From NCBI GenBank assembly GCA_023475025.1, contig JAMCWB010000045.1:1-49922 (forward strand): 49,922 nucleotides of DNA, in the 5' to 3' direction. A program made the position numbers and the translations under genes. The notes under the pieces were generated by a model that was given only the letters and a program-made list of their open reading frames with translations, was not told the origin of the DNA and did not search any database. Shown one piece after another: positions 20,444-29,674 of the stretch. Source of the DNA: Gammaproteobacteria bacterium. GTDB lineage: Bacteria; Pseudomonadota; Gammaproteobacteria; Pseudomonadales; Pseudomonadaceae. The first letter of the stretch is position 1; each line of letters opens with the position of its first letter.

Positions 20444-22468
20444 GTGGTAGATACTGAAAGCAGTAATGACGACAAACTGACGTTGCTACTGGCCCGCCTG
20501 GACAGTGCCATCACGGCACTGGACCAGGCGCCTGACTTTGCCAAACCCGGCAAGCTACCGCGCGTTTTCGACATCGCCCGCCGGGTGATGCGTATTGATG
20601 GCGGCTGCGCCGCCATTCAGGCTCGCGCCCAGACGATCGAAGCCGCCGGCCTGTTCAGTGGCACCGACTGGGCAGAACCGCAAAACCTGCTACCCGCACT
20701 GACGCCCAACACCTTTCGCACCCCGAACGGGGACACCCTGGCGATCGAGATTATCAGCCAGCTGCGCCTGCTGGCCGTTGCCCAGGGCGAGTACCTGCAT
20801 CCCTTGATCGCTGCCGAACAGGCGCACCACTTCCTGACCCAGGTCCTGGCCGTCAATCTATCGCTGCTGTTCAGCCCACCTGGTGAAGCCGAGCGCGAAC
20901 AGATGGGTCGCCTGGCGGACTTGCCGCACTGCCTGCTGGAGCAACTGGCCAGCAGCATCGGCTACGAGCATATTATCGATCAGTTGATCGGCGAGATCTG
21001 GCGCATCCTGCAGCAGCGGCCCATCCAGGTGGACCCGGTCAAGCGCATGATCACCCAGATTGCCATTTGCCAGACCAATCCGGATATCGACCTGGGCCAC
21101 AGTGGCCAGGGTGCCGATCGACTGGTTGGCAGCCTCTTTGGCCCGACTCAGGCCTGCCGCGAAGATCCGGGTATCGAGGTCTACCAGCAACGCCTGGACT
21201 ATATGGACACCAGCGCGCTGCAAAGTGAAGCCACCGGCATGGCGCGTGCCATGCACGATACCGGGCTGGTCTCCCCCTACCACAGCACCCTGGTACGTCA
21301 CCTGCTGGATAACTGCGAGCAACTGCTGGCGGAAGCCTTTGGCCTCTCCTCCACCGGACGCGACTGCTTGCTGTGCTACCGCGAACTGGTCAATGAACTG
21401 ATTCGCGCCAGCATTTTTCCCGCTACCTGCCAGGGCGTCTATGGCCTGGCATTGATGCTCGAGCGCGGCATTCTCTATCAGCCACCGGTCGCTCCGGCCA
21501 TGTGGCGCCAGCTCGGCTTGCCGCTGGCGCCGGCAGCGCGGGAACGCTTGCAATTGGCCTTTGGCACCACGATCAGTGCCGAAGCCCACCTGCTTGAAGG
21601 TGCGCTCTGCATGCTCGGTCTGCCGCTTGGCGTCGGTCAGGGCAACAACCCCACCTGTCAGTCGGCACGCGCCCTGTCCATGTGGGCCTATAACGATCCC
21701 GACTACCTGCTGCAGATGGTGGCCTGGGCCGCGCGTGATGATGAAATCGTTATGCACTTTGAAGGTCAGCCCATCTCGTCGCAGGAAAGCCTCAGCGGTG
21801 TGGCCAACACCGCGCCCATCGACCTGGACCCGGTATCGCTGATCGTGGTGCCGCATCTGGACCGCATCTATGCCGAAATGGGCCGGCGTTGTATTGGCCG
21901 TGAAGGCGACCCGCATCGTTGGGTGAATCCGGAATTTCATGGCTGGTGGTCCGGCCGGGGCTTTCGTATCTGTGTCGATGTGGCTACCGGCAACCTGATC
22001 AATCTGGATGATTTTATCGGCCATTTCTATGCCACCTACCACCCTTACTACAATGGCAACCAACCGCTGATTCATCCGCAGCCAGCGGGCATTGCCGTCA
22101 CCGATAGCGCGGCACGCTTTATCGGCTGGCATGCCATCACCATCCTGCGTGTCTCACTGGACCCACAGGAATGCATGCGGGTGTATTTCTACAACCCGAA
22201 CAATGACAGCGGCCAGAACTGGGGCGATGGTGTCACCGTCAGCACTGCAGGCCATGGCGAACGCTTCGGTGAGGCCTCGCTGCCCTTCGAGCAGTTTCTT
22301 TCACGCCTGTATATCTACCATTACGACCCTCTCGAGCGCGGTGAAATCGCCAATGTCAGTCGTGACGACCTGGACCAGGTCATGGGCTATATCCGCCGCA
22401 GCTGGGGAGAAGGCCGGCTGCCAGCAGTAGAGCTGCAAGCCGACTCCGGCCTGCTCAGTAGCCACTGA
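20444..22468 (+). CDS. Uncharacterised 674-residue protein with papain-like Cys-His-Asn motifs
   Basis: I do not recognise the family. From GTG 20444 (CGGAG five bases upstream; an earlier GTG at 20438 overlaps that site) the first 390 residues look mainly helical, with a patch DRLVGSLFGPTQ near 226. The C-terminal third suggests a papain fold: NNPTCQSARALSMW with Cys405 at a helix start, FIGWHAITILRV with His563 entering a strand, then VYFYNPNNDSGQNWGDG with Asn584, the order and spacing of Cys, His and Asn in papain-like peptidases and transglutaminases. There is no signal peptide or membrane helix, so it is probably cytoplasmic. It follows the ATP-grasp gene closely, suggesting hydrolysis or transfer on the same product. 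The catalytic assignment is inference. Confidence 0.6.
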   Translation: MVDTESSNDDKLTLLLARLDSAITALDQAPDFAKPGKLPRVFDIARRVMRIDGGCAAIQARAQTIEAAGLFSGTDWAEPQNLLPALTPNTFRTPNGDTLAIEIISQLRLLAVAQGEYLHPLIAAEQAHHFLTQVLAVNLSLLFSPPGEAEREQMGRLADLPHCLLEQLASSIGYEHIIDQLIGEIWRILQQRPIQVDPVKRMITQIAICQTNPDIDLGHSGQGADRLVGSLFGPTQACREDPGIEVYQQRLDYMDTSALQSEATGMARAMHDTGLVSPYHSTLVRHLLDNCEQLLAEAFGLSSTGRDCLLCYRELVNELIRASIFPATCQGVYGLALMLERGILYQPPVAPAMWRQLGLPLAPAARERLQLAFGTTISAEAHLLEGALCMLGLPLGVGQGNNPTCQSARALSMWAYNDPDYLLQMVAWAARDDEIVMHFEGQPISSQESLSGVANTAPIDLDPVSLIVVPHLDRIYAEMGRRCIGREGDPHRWVNPEFHGWWSGRGFRICVDVATGNLINLDDFIGHFYATYHPYYNGNQPLIHPQPAGIAVTDSAARFIGWHAITILRVSLDPQECMRVYFYNPNNDSGQNWGDGVTVSTAGHGERFGEASLPFEQFLSRLYIYHYDPLERGEIANVSRDDLDQVMGYIRRSWGEGRLPAVELQADSGLLSSH

Positions 22469-22502
22469 TAACCGCTCAAGCCCGCATAACCTGTCATAAA
22501 TT

Positions 22503-22534
22503 TTGCGCGCAAGACATTTGCCAGTTGCGCGCAA
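22503..22534. promoter_or_regulatory. Twin palindromes in the tpx upstream region, candidate operators
   Basis: The perfect palindrome TTGCGCGCAA occurs at 22503-22512 and again at 22525-22534, 22 bases centre to centre (about two helical turns), 70 bases before tpx. This is the geometry of a pair of dimer binding sites on one DNA face. The cognate regulator is unknown. Confidence 0.5.
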
Positions 22535-22603
22535 ATCCACTACCTTGATGCTGTTCAACATCACGGCGGCAGAAGCCGCCCATCCAGCAAAACAGGAGTC
22601 ATT

Positions 22604-23104
22604 ATGTCCAGCGTAACCCTGCGTGGTAACCCCGTTGCCGTCTCCGGCCAACTGCCAAAAAAAGGCGACAAAGCCCCCGAATTCTCCCTGGTCAACAAGG
22701 ATATGGCCGACGTCACCCTGACCAGCCTTGCCGGCAAGCGCAAAATCCTCAATATCTTCCCCAGCGTCGATACTCCGGTATGCGCCACCTCGGTACGCAA
22801 CTTCAACCAGGAAGCCGGCAACCTGGAAAACACCGCCGTGCTTTGCATCTCCGCTGACCTGCCATTTGCCCAGGCCCGTTTCTGCGGCGCCGAAAACCTG
22901 AACAACGTCATGACCCTGTCCACCCTGCGTGGCGCCGAGTTCATGGAAAACTACGGCGTCGCCCTGGCCGAAGGCCCACTCGCCGGCCTGACCGCTCGCG
23001 CCGTCGTGGTGCTGGATGAAAACGACACCGTCCTGCACAGCGAACTGGTCCCGGAAATCGGCCAGGAGCCCGACTACACAGCCGCCCTCGCCGCGCTGAA
23101 GTAA
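22604..23104 (+). CDS. tpx: Thiol peroxidase Tpx
   Basis: A 166-residue atypical 2-Cys peroxiredoxin reducing lipid and organic hydroperoxides using thioredoxin. The peroxidatic cysteine is in [13 protein letters not shown] and the resolving cysteine in [12 protein letters not shown], the Tpx-specific pair. [10 protein letters not shown] opens the thioredoxin fold. AGGAG lies eight bases before the ATG. It is alone on the plus strand between the ATP-grasp pair and a convergent transporter, with a twin-palindrome candidate operator upstream. Confidence 0.96.
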   Translation: MSSVTLRGNPVAVSGQLPKKGDKAPEFSLVNKDMADVTLTSLAGKRKILNIFPSVDTPVCATSVRNFNQEAGNLENTAVLCISADLPFAQARFCGAENLNNVMTLSTLRGAEFMENYGVALAEGPLAGLTARAVVVLDENDTVLHSELVPEIGQEPDYTAALAALK

Positions 23105-23179
23105 TAGCATTCAACCAGTGGCAGCACCGGTAATACCTATCTGGTCGATGGTGACTTTACCGCTCATTGACCAGACAGA

Positions 23180-23204
23180 GCACCGGAGCCGTATGCTCCG
23201 GTGC
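23180..23204. terminator. Hairpin between convergent tpx and AEC transporter genes
   Basis: GCACCGGAGC and GCTCCGGTGC form a perfect ten-base stem with a five-base loop, placed between the two stop codons. There is no strong T run on either strand. The 75 bases before it contain no gene, though one frame reads SGSTGNTYLVDGDFTAH then stop, possibly a coding remnant. Confidence 0.6.
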
Positions 23205-23208
23205 CTGT

Positions 23209-24111
23209 TCAAAACCCCAACCACAGCAACCAGAGCGTCAGGCTCAGGGTAGCCAGCAGGGTCGACAAAAAGATCACCGAGCCGATACTGCGGTTGTCCT
23301 CATGCCCGAGGGCAAAGGCCAGCACGTTTACCCCGGTCGGGCAGGCCGCCATGATGGTCAGTACCGTCCGCGCCTCGCCACTCAGGCCCAGCCAGGTGGT
23401 GCTGGCAAACACCAGCAAGGGAAACAGCAGCAACTTGCTGGCGGTGACCAACCCCATGCCGACCGATAGTTGCAAACGATAGCGGGACAAACTCATACCC
23501 AGCACCAGCAGCGCACTGGGCAAAGCTGCCGCCGCCAGCCAATCGGCTGCGCGCCAGAGTGCAGCGGGTAGACCCAGACCAAGCAGATTAAAGGCCGCCC
23601 CGAGCAACAGCGACAGGATCAATGGATTACCCAGGCTGGTCAGCAAGCCTTTGAGCTGCAGACCACGCGGCCCCTCGCCAAAGGTATCGCGATAGAAGCT
23701 CTGCGCAGTAAACAGGATCAGGCTGTGTACCATCAAAATGGTGAACAGATGCACCAGGGCCTCGGTTCCCAGCAGCACACTGATCAAGGGAATACCGACC
23801 AGCACGTTATTGGAATAACTGGCCGCCAGCCCCAGAGTACCCGGGCGCTGCAGGCGCCGATGAGCGACCAGATTGACGCCGACAAACAGCAACAACGCCG
23901 GCCCGAAATAGGCCAACAACAACAAGGGCGACAACCCCTGCTGCAGATCTGCCCGCGCCAGTGCGGTAAACAGCAGCAGCGGAATAAACACCTTGAAGGT
24001 CACCGCCGCCAGACCGGTACCACTTTCCGCCGGCAACCATTGCCGCCAGGCCAGCACATAGCCCAACAGGACCAGGACAAAGATAGGGATCAGGGCTTCA
24101 ATGACCAGCAT
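23209..24111 (-). CDS. AEC (auxin efflux carrier) family transporter
   Basis: A 300-residue inner-membrane permease with about ten hydrophobic helices in two five-helix repeats. Typical AEC segments are LAASYSNNVLVGIPLISVLLG (first repeat) and ACPTGVNVLAFALGHED near the C-terminus, the conserved crossover regions. Family members export small carboxylates such as malate or malonate, or unknown solutes; substrate cannot be assigned. It begins ten bases after cysS and is probably co-transcribed with glnS-cysS. Confidence 0.88.
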   Translation of the reverse strand: MLVIEALIPIFVLVLLGYVLAWRQWLPAESGTGLAAVTFKVFIPLLLFTALARADLQQGLSPLLLLAYFGPALLLFVGVNLVAHRRLQRPGTLGLAASYSNNVLVGIPLISVLLGTEALVHLFTILMVHSLILFTAQSFYRDTFGEGPRGLQLKGLLTSLGNPLILSLLLGAAFNLLGLGLPAALWRAADWLAAAALPSALLVLGMSLSRYRLQLSVGMGLVTASKLLLFPLLVFASTTWLGLSGEARTVLTIMAACPTGVNVLAFALGHEDNRSIGSVIFLSTLLATLSLTLWLLWLGF

Positions 24112-24121
24112 GGGCTGATGA

Positions 24122-25498
24122 TTACCCCAAGCGCCAGGTCGTCACACCCTGCTTGTCCTCCAGCACCACACCCATCGCCTGCAGCTCATCACGGATACGG
24201 TCGGACTCGGCCCAGTCCTTGTCCGCCCGCGCCTGCTTGCGAGCGGCAATCAGGGCTTCAATCTGCTCGGCATCCACCTCACTGCCAGCTTGCAGAAAGG
24301 CATCGGCTTCCAGCTGCAGAATACCCAGCACCTCGGCCAGCTCGCGCAAACGCGCCGCCAGAGCAGCAGCGGCATTCAGGTCGCTCTCGCGCAGACGGTT
24401 GACCTCACGGACCATATCGAACAGCACCGCACAGGCTTCCGGGGTGTTGAAATCATCATCCATGGCCGCAGCAAAGCGGGCAGCAAAGTCCTCACCTCCG
24501 CTCGCAGGAACTGAAGGTAAGCCCTTGAGTCCATTGTAAAAACGCTCCAGCGCAGACTTGGCTTCACGCAGGTTATCTTCGGAGTAATTGATCGAACTGC
24601 GGTAGTGGCTGGCGACCAGCAGGTAGCGCACTACTTCCGGGTGGTATTTCTCCAGCACATCGCGAATGGTGAAAAAGTTACCCAGACTCTTGGACATTTT
24701 CTCGCCGTCCACACGCACTGCACCGGCATGCATCCAGGCCGCGGCATAGGGTTTACCGGTGGCCGCTTCACTCTGCGCAATCTCGTTTTCATGGTGCGGA
24801 AACACCAGGTCCGGCCCACCACCATGGATATCGAAGGTATCACCCAGGCAGCAGGTCGACATCACCGAGCACTCGATATGCCAACCCGGACGCCCATCAC
24901 CCCAGGGTGACGGCCAGCTGGGTTCGCCGGGTTTCACGCCCTTCCACAACACGAAATCCAACGGGTCTTCCTTCGATTCATCGACCTCGATGCGCGCGCC
25001 GATGCGCAAGTCTTCGATCTTCTTGCGCGACAGCTTGCCATAACCCTCGAACTTGCCGACCCGGTAATACACATCGCCATTACCCGGCGCATAGGCATAG
25101 CCCTTGTCGATCAGGGTCTGGATCATCCGGTGCATACCCTCGACGTGCTCGCTGGCACGTGGCTCCTGATCCGGCGGCAGCACCGCCAGCTTGCGCTCGT
25201 CCTCGTGCATGGCCGCGATCATGCGCTCGGTCAGCACCTGAAAGGTTTCGCCGTTTTCCTGCGCGCGCTTGATGATCTTGTCATCGATGTCGGTGACATT
25301 GCGGATGTAGGTCAGCTCATAGCCACTGTGGCGCAGCCAGCGGGCAATAACGTCAAAGGCCACCATGACCCGCGCATGACCAATATGGCAGAAATCGTAG
25401 ACCGTCATGCCACATACATACATACGCACATGGTTGCCTTCCAACGGCTTCAAAGGCGCTTTCTGCTTGGTCAGGGTGTTGTAGATCGACAGTGCCAT
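24122..25498 (-). CDS. cysS: Cysteinyl-tRNA synthetase
   Basis: A 458-residue class I synthetase. The HIGH motif is [13 protein letters not shown] near residue 36, preceded by the zinc-ligand cysteine in [24 protein letters not shown] lies near residue 269. Other zinc ligands are in [14 protein letters not shown] and [11 protein letters not shown]. Length is normal. Its ATG directly follows the glnS stop codon, so the two are translated from one message; in Pseudomonas these genes are usually adjacent. Confidence 0.97.
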   Translation of the reverse strand: MALSIYNTLTKQKAPLKPLEGNHVRMYVCGMTVYDFCHIGHARVMVAFDVIARWLRHSGYELTYIRNVTDIDDKIIKRAQENGETFQVLTERMIAAMHEDERKLAVLPPDQEPRASEHVEGMHRMIQTLIDKGYAYAPGNGDVYYRVGKFEGYGKLSRKKIEDLRIGARIEVDESKEDPLDFVLWKGVKPGEPSWPSPWGDGRPGWHIECSVMSTCCLGDTFDIHGGGPDLVFPHHENEIAQSEAATGKPYAAAWMHAGAVRVDGEKMSKSLGNFFTIRDVLEKYHPEVVRYLLVASHYRSSINYSEDNLREAKSALERFYNGLKGLPSVPASGGEDFAARFAAAMDDDFNTPEACAVLFDMVREVNRLRESDLNAAAALAARLRELAEVLGILQLEADAFLQAGSEVDAEQIEALIAARKQARADKDWAESDRIRDELQAMGVVLEDKQGVTTWRLG

Positions 25499-27166
25499 TT
25501 ATTGCCCCCAGGAGTCGCGCAGGGTAACAGTGCGGTTGAACACCGGACGCTCGGCCGTGCTGTCCTTGCTGTCGAGACAGAAATAGCCTTCACGCTCGAA
25601 CTGGAAGCGGTCATCCAGGCTGGCACTGGCCAACGAGGGCTCGGCTCGGCAGCCAGTCAGGGTAATCAGCGACTGCGGATTGATGTTATCCAGGAAGCCA
25701 CCACCCGTTTCGCTCTTGTCCGGGTTGGGCGCAGTAAACAGACGGTCGTACAGACGCACTTCACATTCAATGCTTTCAGCCGCTGGCACCCAGTGAATCA
25801 CACCTTTGACCTTACGCCCCTCCGGATTCTTGCCCAGGGTGTCCGGGTCATAGCTGCAGCGCAGCTCGGTAACATTGCCGTCAGCATCGGTGATCGCCTC
25901 GTCAGCCCGAATCACGTAACTGCCGCGCAGGCGCACTTCACCACCGGGTACCAGGCGCTTGTAGCCCTTGGGCGGATCGACCATATAGTCGCCGGCATCA
26001 ACATACAACTCGCGACTGAACGGCAGCGTGCGAGTGCCGATATCCTGCTTCGGGTGGCGCGGCAATTCGAGGTTTTCCACCTGCCCTTCCGGGTAATTGG
26101 TGATCACCACCTTGAGCGGCTTGAGCACACACATGGCCCGTGGCGCATGGGCATCCAGGTCATCGCGAATACAGAATTCCAGCATGCCCATATCCACCAC
26201 CCCGTCTGAACGGGTCACGCCGATGCGCTCACAGAACTCGCGGATGGACGCCGGCGTGTAACCACGGCGACGGAAGGCACTCAGGGTCGACATGCGCGGA
26301 TCATCCCAGCCACTCACGTGCCCTTCATCAACCAGTTGCTTGAGCTTGCGCTTGCTGGTCACCGTGTAATTCAGGTTCAGGCGGGCAAACTCGTACTGAC
26401 GCGGCTGGCATGGCACCGGCAGGTTCTGCAGAAACCAGTCATACAGCGGGCGGTGGTCTTCGAACTCCAGCGTACAGATCGAATGGGTAATGCCTTCGAT
26501 GGCATCCGACTGGCCGTGGGTAAAGTCATAGCTCGGATACACGCACCACTTGTCGCCTGTCTGGTGGTGGTGGGCATGACGAATCCGGTAGATGATCGGA
26601 TCACGCAGGTTCATATTGGGTGCTGCCATATCAATCCTGGCGCGCAGCACCTTGGCGCCATCGGGGAATTCGCCGGCGGTCATGCGCGCGAACTGGTCCA
26701 GGTTCTCCTCGACACTGCGCTCACGGAACGGACTGTTCTTGCCCGCCTCGGTCAGGCTGCCGCGATACTCGCGCGCCTGCTCCGGCGTCAGCTCACACAC
26801 GTAAGCCTTGCCCGCCTTGATCAGCTCGATCGCCCAGGCATGCAACTGATCAAAGTAATCCGAGGCATGGCGCACCTTGCCCGCCCACTGAAAGCCCAGC
26901 CACTCCACGTCCGCCAGAATGGCGTCAATGTAGGCCTGTTCTTCCTTGGCCGGGTTGGTATCGTCAAAACGCAGATGACACTCACCCCCGAACTCGGCCG
27001 CCAGACCAAAGTTCAGACAGATCGACTTGGCGTGCCCGATATGCAGGTAACCGTTGGGCTCCGGCGGGAAGCGGGTAACGATCTTGCTGTGCTTGCCGCT
27101 GTCCTGATCAGCCTTGACGATCTGACGCAAAAAGTGGGCGGGAGGTGTACTTTCCGGTTTGCTCAT
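25499..27166 (-). CDS. glnS: Glutaminyl-tRNA synthetase
   Basis: A 555-residue class I synthetase. [20 protein letters not shown] contains the HIGH motif, DDTNPAKE the family signature, and [11 protein letters not shown] the KMSKS-like loop. The C-terminal beta-barrel anticodon-binding region is complete and ends in TLRDSWGQ. It is divergent from ppiB across 174 bases and heads the glnS-cysS-AEC run. The separate glnS implies that Gln-tRNA is charged directly in this organism. Confidence 0.97.
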   Translation of the reverse strand: MSKPESTPPAHFLRQIVKADQDSGKHSKIVTRFPPEPNGYLHIGHAKSICLNFGLAAEFGGECHLRFDDTNPAKEEQAYIDAILADVEWLGFQWAGKVRHASDYFDQLHAWAIELIKAGKAYVCELTPEQAREYRGSLTEAGKNSPFRERSVEENLDQFARMTAGEFPDGAKVLRARIDMAAPNMNLRDPIIYRIRHAHHHQTGDKWCVYPSYDFTHGQSDAIEGITHSICTLEFEDHRPLYDWFLQNLPVPCQPRQYEFARLNLNYTVTSKRKLKQLVDEGHVSGWDDPRMSTLSAFRRRGYTPASIREFCERIGVTRSDGVVDMGMLEFCIRDDLDAHAPRAMCVLKPLKVVITNYPEGQVENLELPRHPKQDIGTRTLPFSRELYVDAGDYMVDPPKGYKRLVPGGEVRLRGSYVIRADEAITDADGNVTELRCSYDPDTLGKNPEGRKVKGVIHWVPAAESIECEVRLYDRLFTAPNPDKSETGGGFLDNINPQSLITLTGCRAEPSLASASLDDRFQFEREGYFCLDSKDSTAERPVFNRTVTLRDSWGQ

Positions 27167-27340
27167 GGGATCTGCGAACTCACTGTGTGTGCATTGGATA
27201 AACCCGGCCGTGCAAGTGATTTGCGCACAACTCTAGGTCTGATCGGCCAAAACGCTTATCATACAGGAAAGTGTCATGCGCCTGAATCAATGGCCAACAC
27301 ATCAACGACTTAGGTTCTCCCACAACGCAAGGACTCTGTA

Positions 27341-27835
27341 ATGGTCAAGCTGCATACCAACTTTGGTGTCATCACGCTGGAACTGGACGCGGAAAAAGCG
27401 CCCAAAACCGTTGAAAACTTCAAGCAATACGTCCGTGACGGCCACTACGACAACACCATTTTCCACCGCGTGATCAGCAACTTCATGATTCAGGGCGGCG
27501 GCTTCGAGCCGGGTATGAAGCAGAAGAGCACGCGCGACCCGATCGAGAACGAAGCCAACAACGGCCTGGCCAACAAGGTCGGCACAGTCGCCATGGCACG
27601 CACCAGCGATCCGCACTCTGCCAGCGCCCAGTTCTTTATTAATGTCAGCGACAACGACTTCCTCAACCACAGCGCACCCACCATGCAAGGCTGGGGTTAT
27701 GCGGTATTCGGCCGGGTAGTTGACGGCCTGGATGTGGTCGAGAAGATCAAAGCGGTCAAGACCACCAGCCGCGCTGGCCATCAGGATGTTCCTGCAGAGG
27801 ATGTGATCATCGAACGTGCCGAGCTGAGCGAGTAA
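27341..27835 (+). CDS. ppiB: Cytoplasmic peptidyl-prolyl isomerase B (cyclophilin)
   Basis: A 164-residue cyclophilin without signal peptide. Active-site motifs are [36 protein letters not shown] and [18 protein letters not shown]. It accelerates cis-trans proline isomerisation during folding. It lies eight bases before lpxH, matching the Pseudomonas ppiB-lpxH pair, and is divergent from glnS. Confidence 0.96.
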   Translation: MVKLHTNFGVITLELDAEKAPKTVENFKQYVRDGHYDNTIFHRVISNFMIQGGGFEPGMKQKSTRDPIENEANNGLANKVGTVAMARTSDPHSASAQFFINVSDNDFLNHSAPTMQGWGYAVFGRVVDGLDVVEKIKAVKTTSRAGHQDVPAEDVIIERAELSE

Positions 27836-27843
27836 TCCAGCCC

Positions 27844-28566
27844 ATGCGCAGTCTGTTTATTTCGGATCTGCACCTGGAACAGAAACGCCCGGACATTACC
27901 CGGGCGTTTTTGCACCTGCTGACCGGCGCTGCTGAAGAAGCCGACCACCTGTATATTCTCGGCGACTTCTTTGAAGTCTGGCTGGGTGACGACACCAGCG
28001 ACGAGCTGTCTGAGAGCGTCATCAGCGCGCTCGCCGCCCGCGCCGATCGTGGCGGCAAGACCTTTATCATGCACGGCAACCGGGATTTCCTGTTGGGCCG
28101 GCAATTTTGTCAGCGCGCCCGCTGTACCCTGCTGTCCGACCCCTGCGTGATCGACCTGCACGGTGAGCCGGTGCTGCTGATGCACGGCGACAGCCTATGC
28201 ATCGACGATATCGACTATATGCGCATGCGCCGCCTGCTGCGCAACCCCCTCAGCCGCTTCATCCTGCGCAACCTGCCACGCAGCACGCGGGAAAAGATCG
28301 GCCGCAAGCTACGCAGCGAAAGCAGCGAGCGCACCCGCATGAAGCCCAGCGAGATCACCGACGTCAATCCCGGCATGGTCGCCGACGTCATGCGCCAGCA
28401 CGGCGTCAAACGCCTGATCCACGGCCACACTCACCGCCCCGACCGCCACCCACTGGTCATCGACGGCGAACCCGCAGAACGCATAGTCCTCGGCGACTGG
28501 GACCAACACGCCTGGACCCTCTGGGCCGACCCAAACACCCTGCAACTCACCTCCACCCCCCTCTGA
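27844..28566 (+). CDS. lpxH: UDP-2,3-diacylglucosamine diphosphatase LpxH
   Basis: A 240-residue calcineurin-fold pyrophosphatase forming lipid X in lipid A synthesis. Metal-binding motifs: FISDLHLE at the N-terminus, [33 protein letters not shown] and [10 protein letters not shown]. It acts at the cytoplasmic face of the inner membrane. It is the second gene of the ppiB-lpxH pair and is followed five bases later by a repeat element. Confidence 0.97.
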   Translation: MRSLFISDLHLEQKRPDITRAFLHLLTGAAEEADHLYILGDFFEVWLGDDTSDELSESVISALAARADRGGKTFIMHGNRDFLLGRQFCQRARCTLLSDPCVIDLHGEPVLLMHGDSLCIDDIDYMRMRRLLRNPLSRFILRNLPRSTREKIGRKLRSESSERTRMKPSEITDVNPGMVADVMRQHGVKRLIHGHTHRPDRHPLVIDGEPAERIVLGDWDQHAWTLWADPNTLQLTSTPL

Positions 28567-28570
28567 AATC

Positions 28571-28636
28571 GGGGTCAGGTCTTGCCTTTTGCCCCGGACA
28601 GAGGCCCATGGACGACGGGGACGTCGTCCTTCCCGG
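28571..28636 (+). repeat. 66-bp direct repeat, left flank of the toxin-antitoxin module
   Basis: Begins GGGGTCAGGTCTTGCCTTTT and ends GACGTCGTCCTTCCCGG. It matches 29301-29366 at 59 of 66 positions in the same orientation; the first 25 bases occur again at 41393-41417. The inner GACGAC/GTCGTC makes a small dyad. The bases from here to the antitoxin start hold only a small hairpin, AAGCGA-TAG-TCGCTT (28662-28676). Confidence 0.85.
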
Positions 28637-28738
28637 ATAAGGCACGCTGACCAGGTGTAGAAAGCGATAGTCGCTTGTTCTGGGTTATGTTTTGCTGCAA
28701 CATCTGTCTAATGCTTCTATGTAATGTTGGTAGACATA

Positions 28739-28975
28739 ATGAACACAGCCCAGCTTGAAAGCATCACTAACGCCGCGATGACCTTGCCTGAGCGAGAGCG
28801 GGCCAAACTTGCACATGACTTGGTCGCAAGCCTGGATGGCCCTGCCGAGCTGGATATTGCAGAGGCTTGGGACAAAGAAATCTGCCGCAGAATCAATGAT
28901 ATAGAATCCGGTAAAACGGAGCTCCTGGATGCAGATGAGGCTATTGCACGTGCACGAGCTCGGATAAGGAGCTGA
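28739..28975 (+). CDS. Antitoxin of a ParE/RelE-type module (addiction module component family)
   Basis: A 78-residue acidic protein typical of the putative addiction module component family: a short N-terminal helix, the hallmark LPERERAKLAHDLVASLDG, then AEAWDKEICRRINDIESGKTELLDADEAIARARARI, the helical tail that wraps the toxin. The start chosen is ATG 28739 (GGTAG upstream); ATG 28724 would add five residues. The toxin gene begins two bases after the stop. Base composition is more AT-rich than the neighbouring lpxH, and the pair lies between two direct repeats, suggesting acquisition. Confidence 0.85.
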   Translation: MNTAQLESITNAAMTLPERERAKLAHDLVASLDGPAELDIAEAWDKEICRRINDIESGKTELLDADEAIARARARIRS

Positions 28976-28977
28976 TC

Positions 28978-29289
28978 TTGAAGATAAAGGTAAGCACGGA
29001 TGCTACCGAAGAACTGATCGAAGCTGCTGCCTGGTATGAACTGGAAGTCCCTGGCCTGGGAAATCAGCTGATCGATGCCTTTGAACAGGCGACCCAAAGG
29101 CTCAGCGAGCCAAACCCTCCGCTAGTATTCCTTGCTGGCAATTCTGCCAAGCTGGGGGCAAAAAGATTAATCCTGCAACGATTCCCCTTTTCTCTGGTTA
29201 CTGTAGCAAGTAGTGAAACAATCACCGTTGTTGCTTTAGCGCATCACTCGAGAAAACCAGGTTATTGGCATGGACGAATCACCTCCTAA
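28978..29289 (+). CDS. ParE-like toxin
   Basis: A 103-residue RelE/ParE-superfamily toxin. MKIKVSTDATEELIEAAAWYELEVPGLGNQLIDAFEQ-type features include the two N-terminal helices after strand one. The C-terminal strands read KRLILQRFPFSLVTVAS and ETITVVALAHHSRKPGYWHGR, the usual ParE ending. The start is TTG at 28978 with AAGGAG eight bases before, overlapping the end of the antitoxin. It is expected to poison gyrase or mRNA when free of antitoxin; which of the two cannot be told. Confidence 0.87.
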   Translation: MKIKVSTDATEELIEAAAWYELEVPGLGNQLIDAFEQATQRLSEPNPPLVFLAGNSAKLGAKRLILQRFPFSLVTVASSETITVVALAHHSRKPGYWHGRITS

Positions 29290-29300
29290 TTCAGTAATTC

Positions 29301-29366
29301 AGGGTCAGGTCTTGCCTTTTGCCTAGGACAAAGGCCCATGGATGACGCCGACGTCGTCCTTCCCGG
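29301..29366 (+). repeat. 66-bp direct repeat, right flank of the toxin-antitoxin module
   Basis: Same orientation and length as 28571-28636 with seven differences. It ends five bases before the terminator of tRNA-Asp. Together the two copies bracket exactly the toxin-antitoxin genes. Confidence 0.85.
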
Positions 29367-29370
29367 GCAC

Positions 29371-29406
29371 AAAAAAACCCCGAGCTCTGACGAACTCGGG
29401 GTTTTC
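29371..29406 (-). terminator. Terminator of tRNA-Asp
   Basis: In minus-strand sense AAAACCCCGAGTTCG and AGCTCGGGGTTTTTTT pair (CCCCGAG/CTCGGGG) and end in a T run, seven bases past the tRNA 3' end. The A/T runs on both sides would also let it stop transcripts from the toxin genes. Confidence 0.9.
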
Positions 29407-29412
29407 GTAATA

Positions 29413-29489
29413 TGGCGCAGTGGACGGGACTCGAACCCGCGACCCCCGGCGTGACAGGCCGGTATTCTAACCAACTGAACTACCACTGC
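29413..29489 (-). tRNA. tRNA-Asp (anticodon GTC)
   Basis: A 77-base cloverleaf with encoded CCA. Acceptor GCAGTGG pairs with CCACTGC, the D arm has AGTTGGTTAGA, the anticodon loop is TGTCACG between CGGCC and GCCGG-type arms, and the T loop is TTCGAGT. Position 34-36 is GTC. Discriminator base G is the Asp identity base. It is flanked by its terminator and the toxin-antitoxin cassette. Confidence 0.96.
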
Positions 29490-29602
29490 GCGTAGCTGCA
29501 AACTCTTGGCAAGCTGCCAATCTGTCTGAACTGGCGCGCATTCTAACCGGATCCCTTGGCAAGTCAAGAACTTGCGTAAGAATTTGTTCGAGCCAGGTTT
29601 GC

Positions 29603-29622
29603 GGACACGGCATGCCGTGTCC
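29603..29622. repeat. 20-bp perfect palindrome, copy 1
   Basis: GGACACGGCATGCCGTGTCC, followed by CTACGCC. The same 20 bases occur at 34405-34424, and a base-pair-compensated variant at 34487-34506. It lies downstream of the RND gene on its strand. Confidence 0.85.
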
Positions 29623-29674
29623 CTACGCCGAAGATTGGCCAGCGTAGGGTCTTCACGGCCGGTACGAAACCGCT

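Noticed and set aside
20858-22132. 424-codon minus-strand frame under the papain-like gene
   Set aside because: Shadow composition and no recognisable motif, while the plus frame has a ribosome binding site and operon context.
23105-23170. Possible coding remnant after tpx (SGSTGNTYLVDGDFTAH then stop)
   Set aside because: Too short to assign; it has no start codon and may be chance.
26318-27313. 331-codon plus-strand frame opposite glnS
   Set aside because: Antisense to a full-length glnS.
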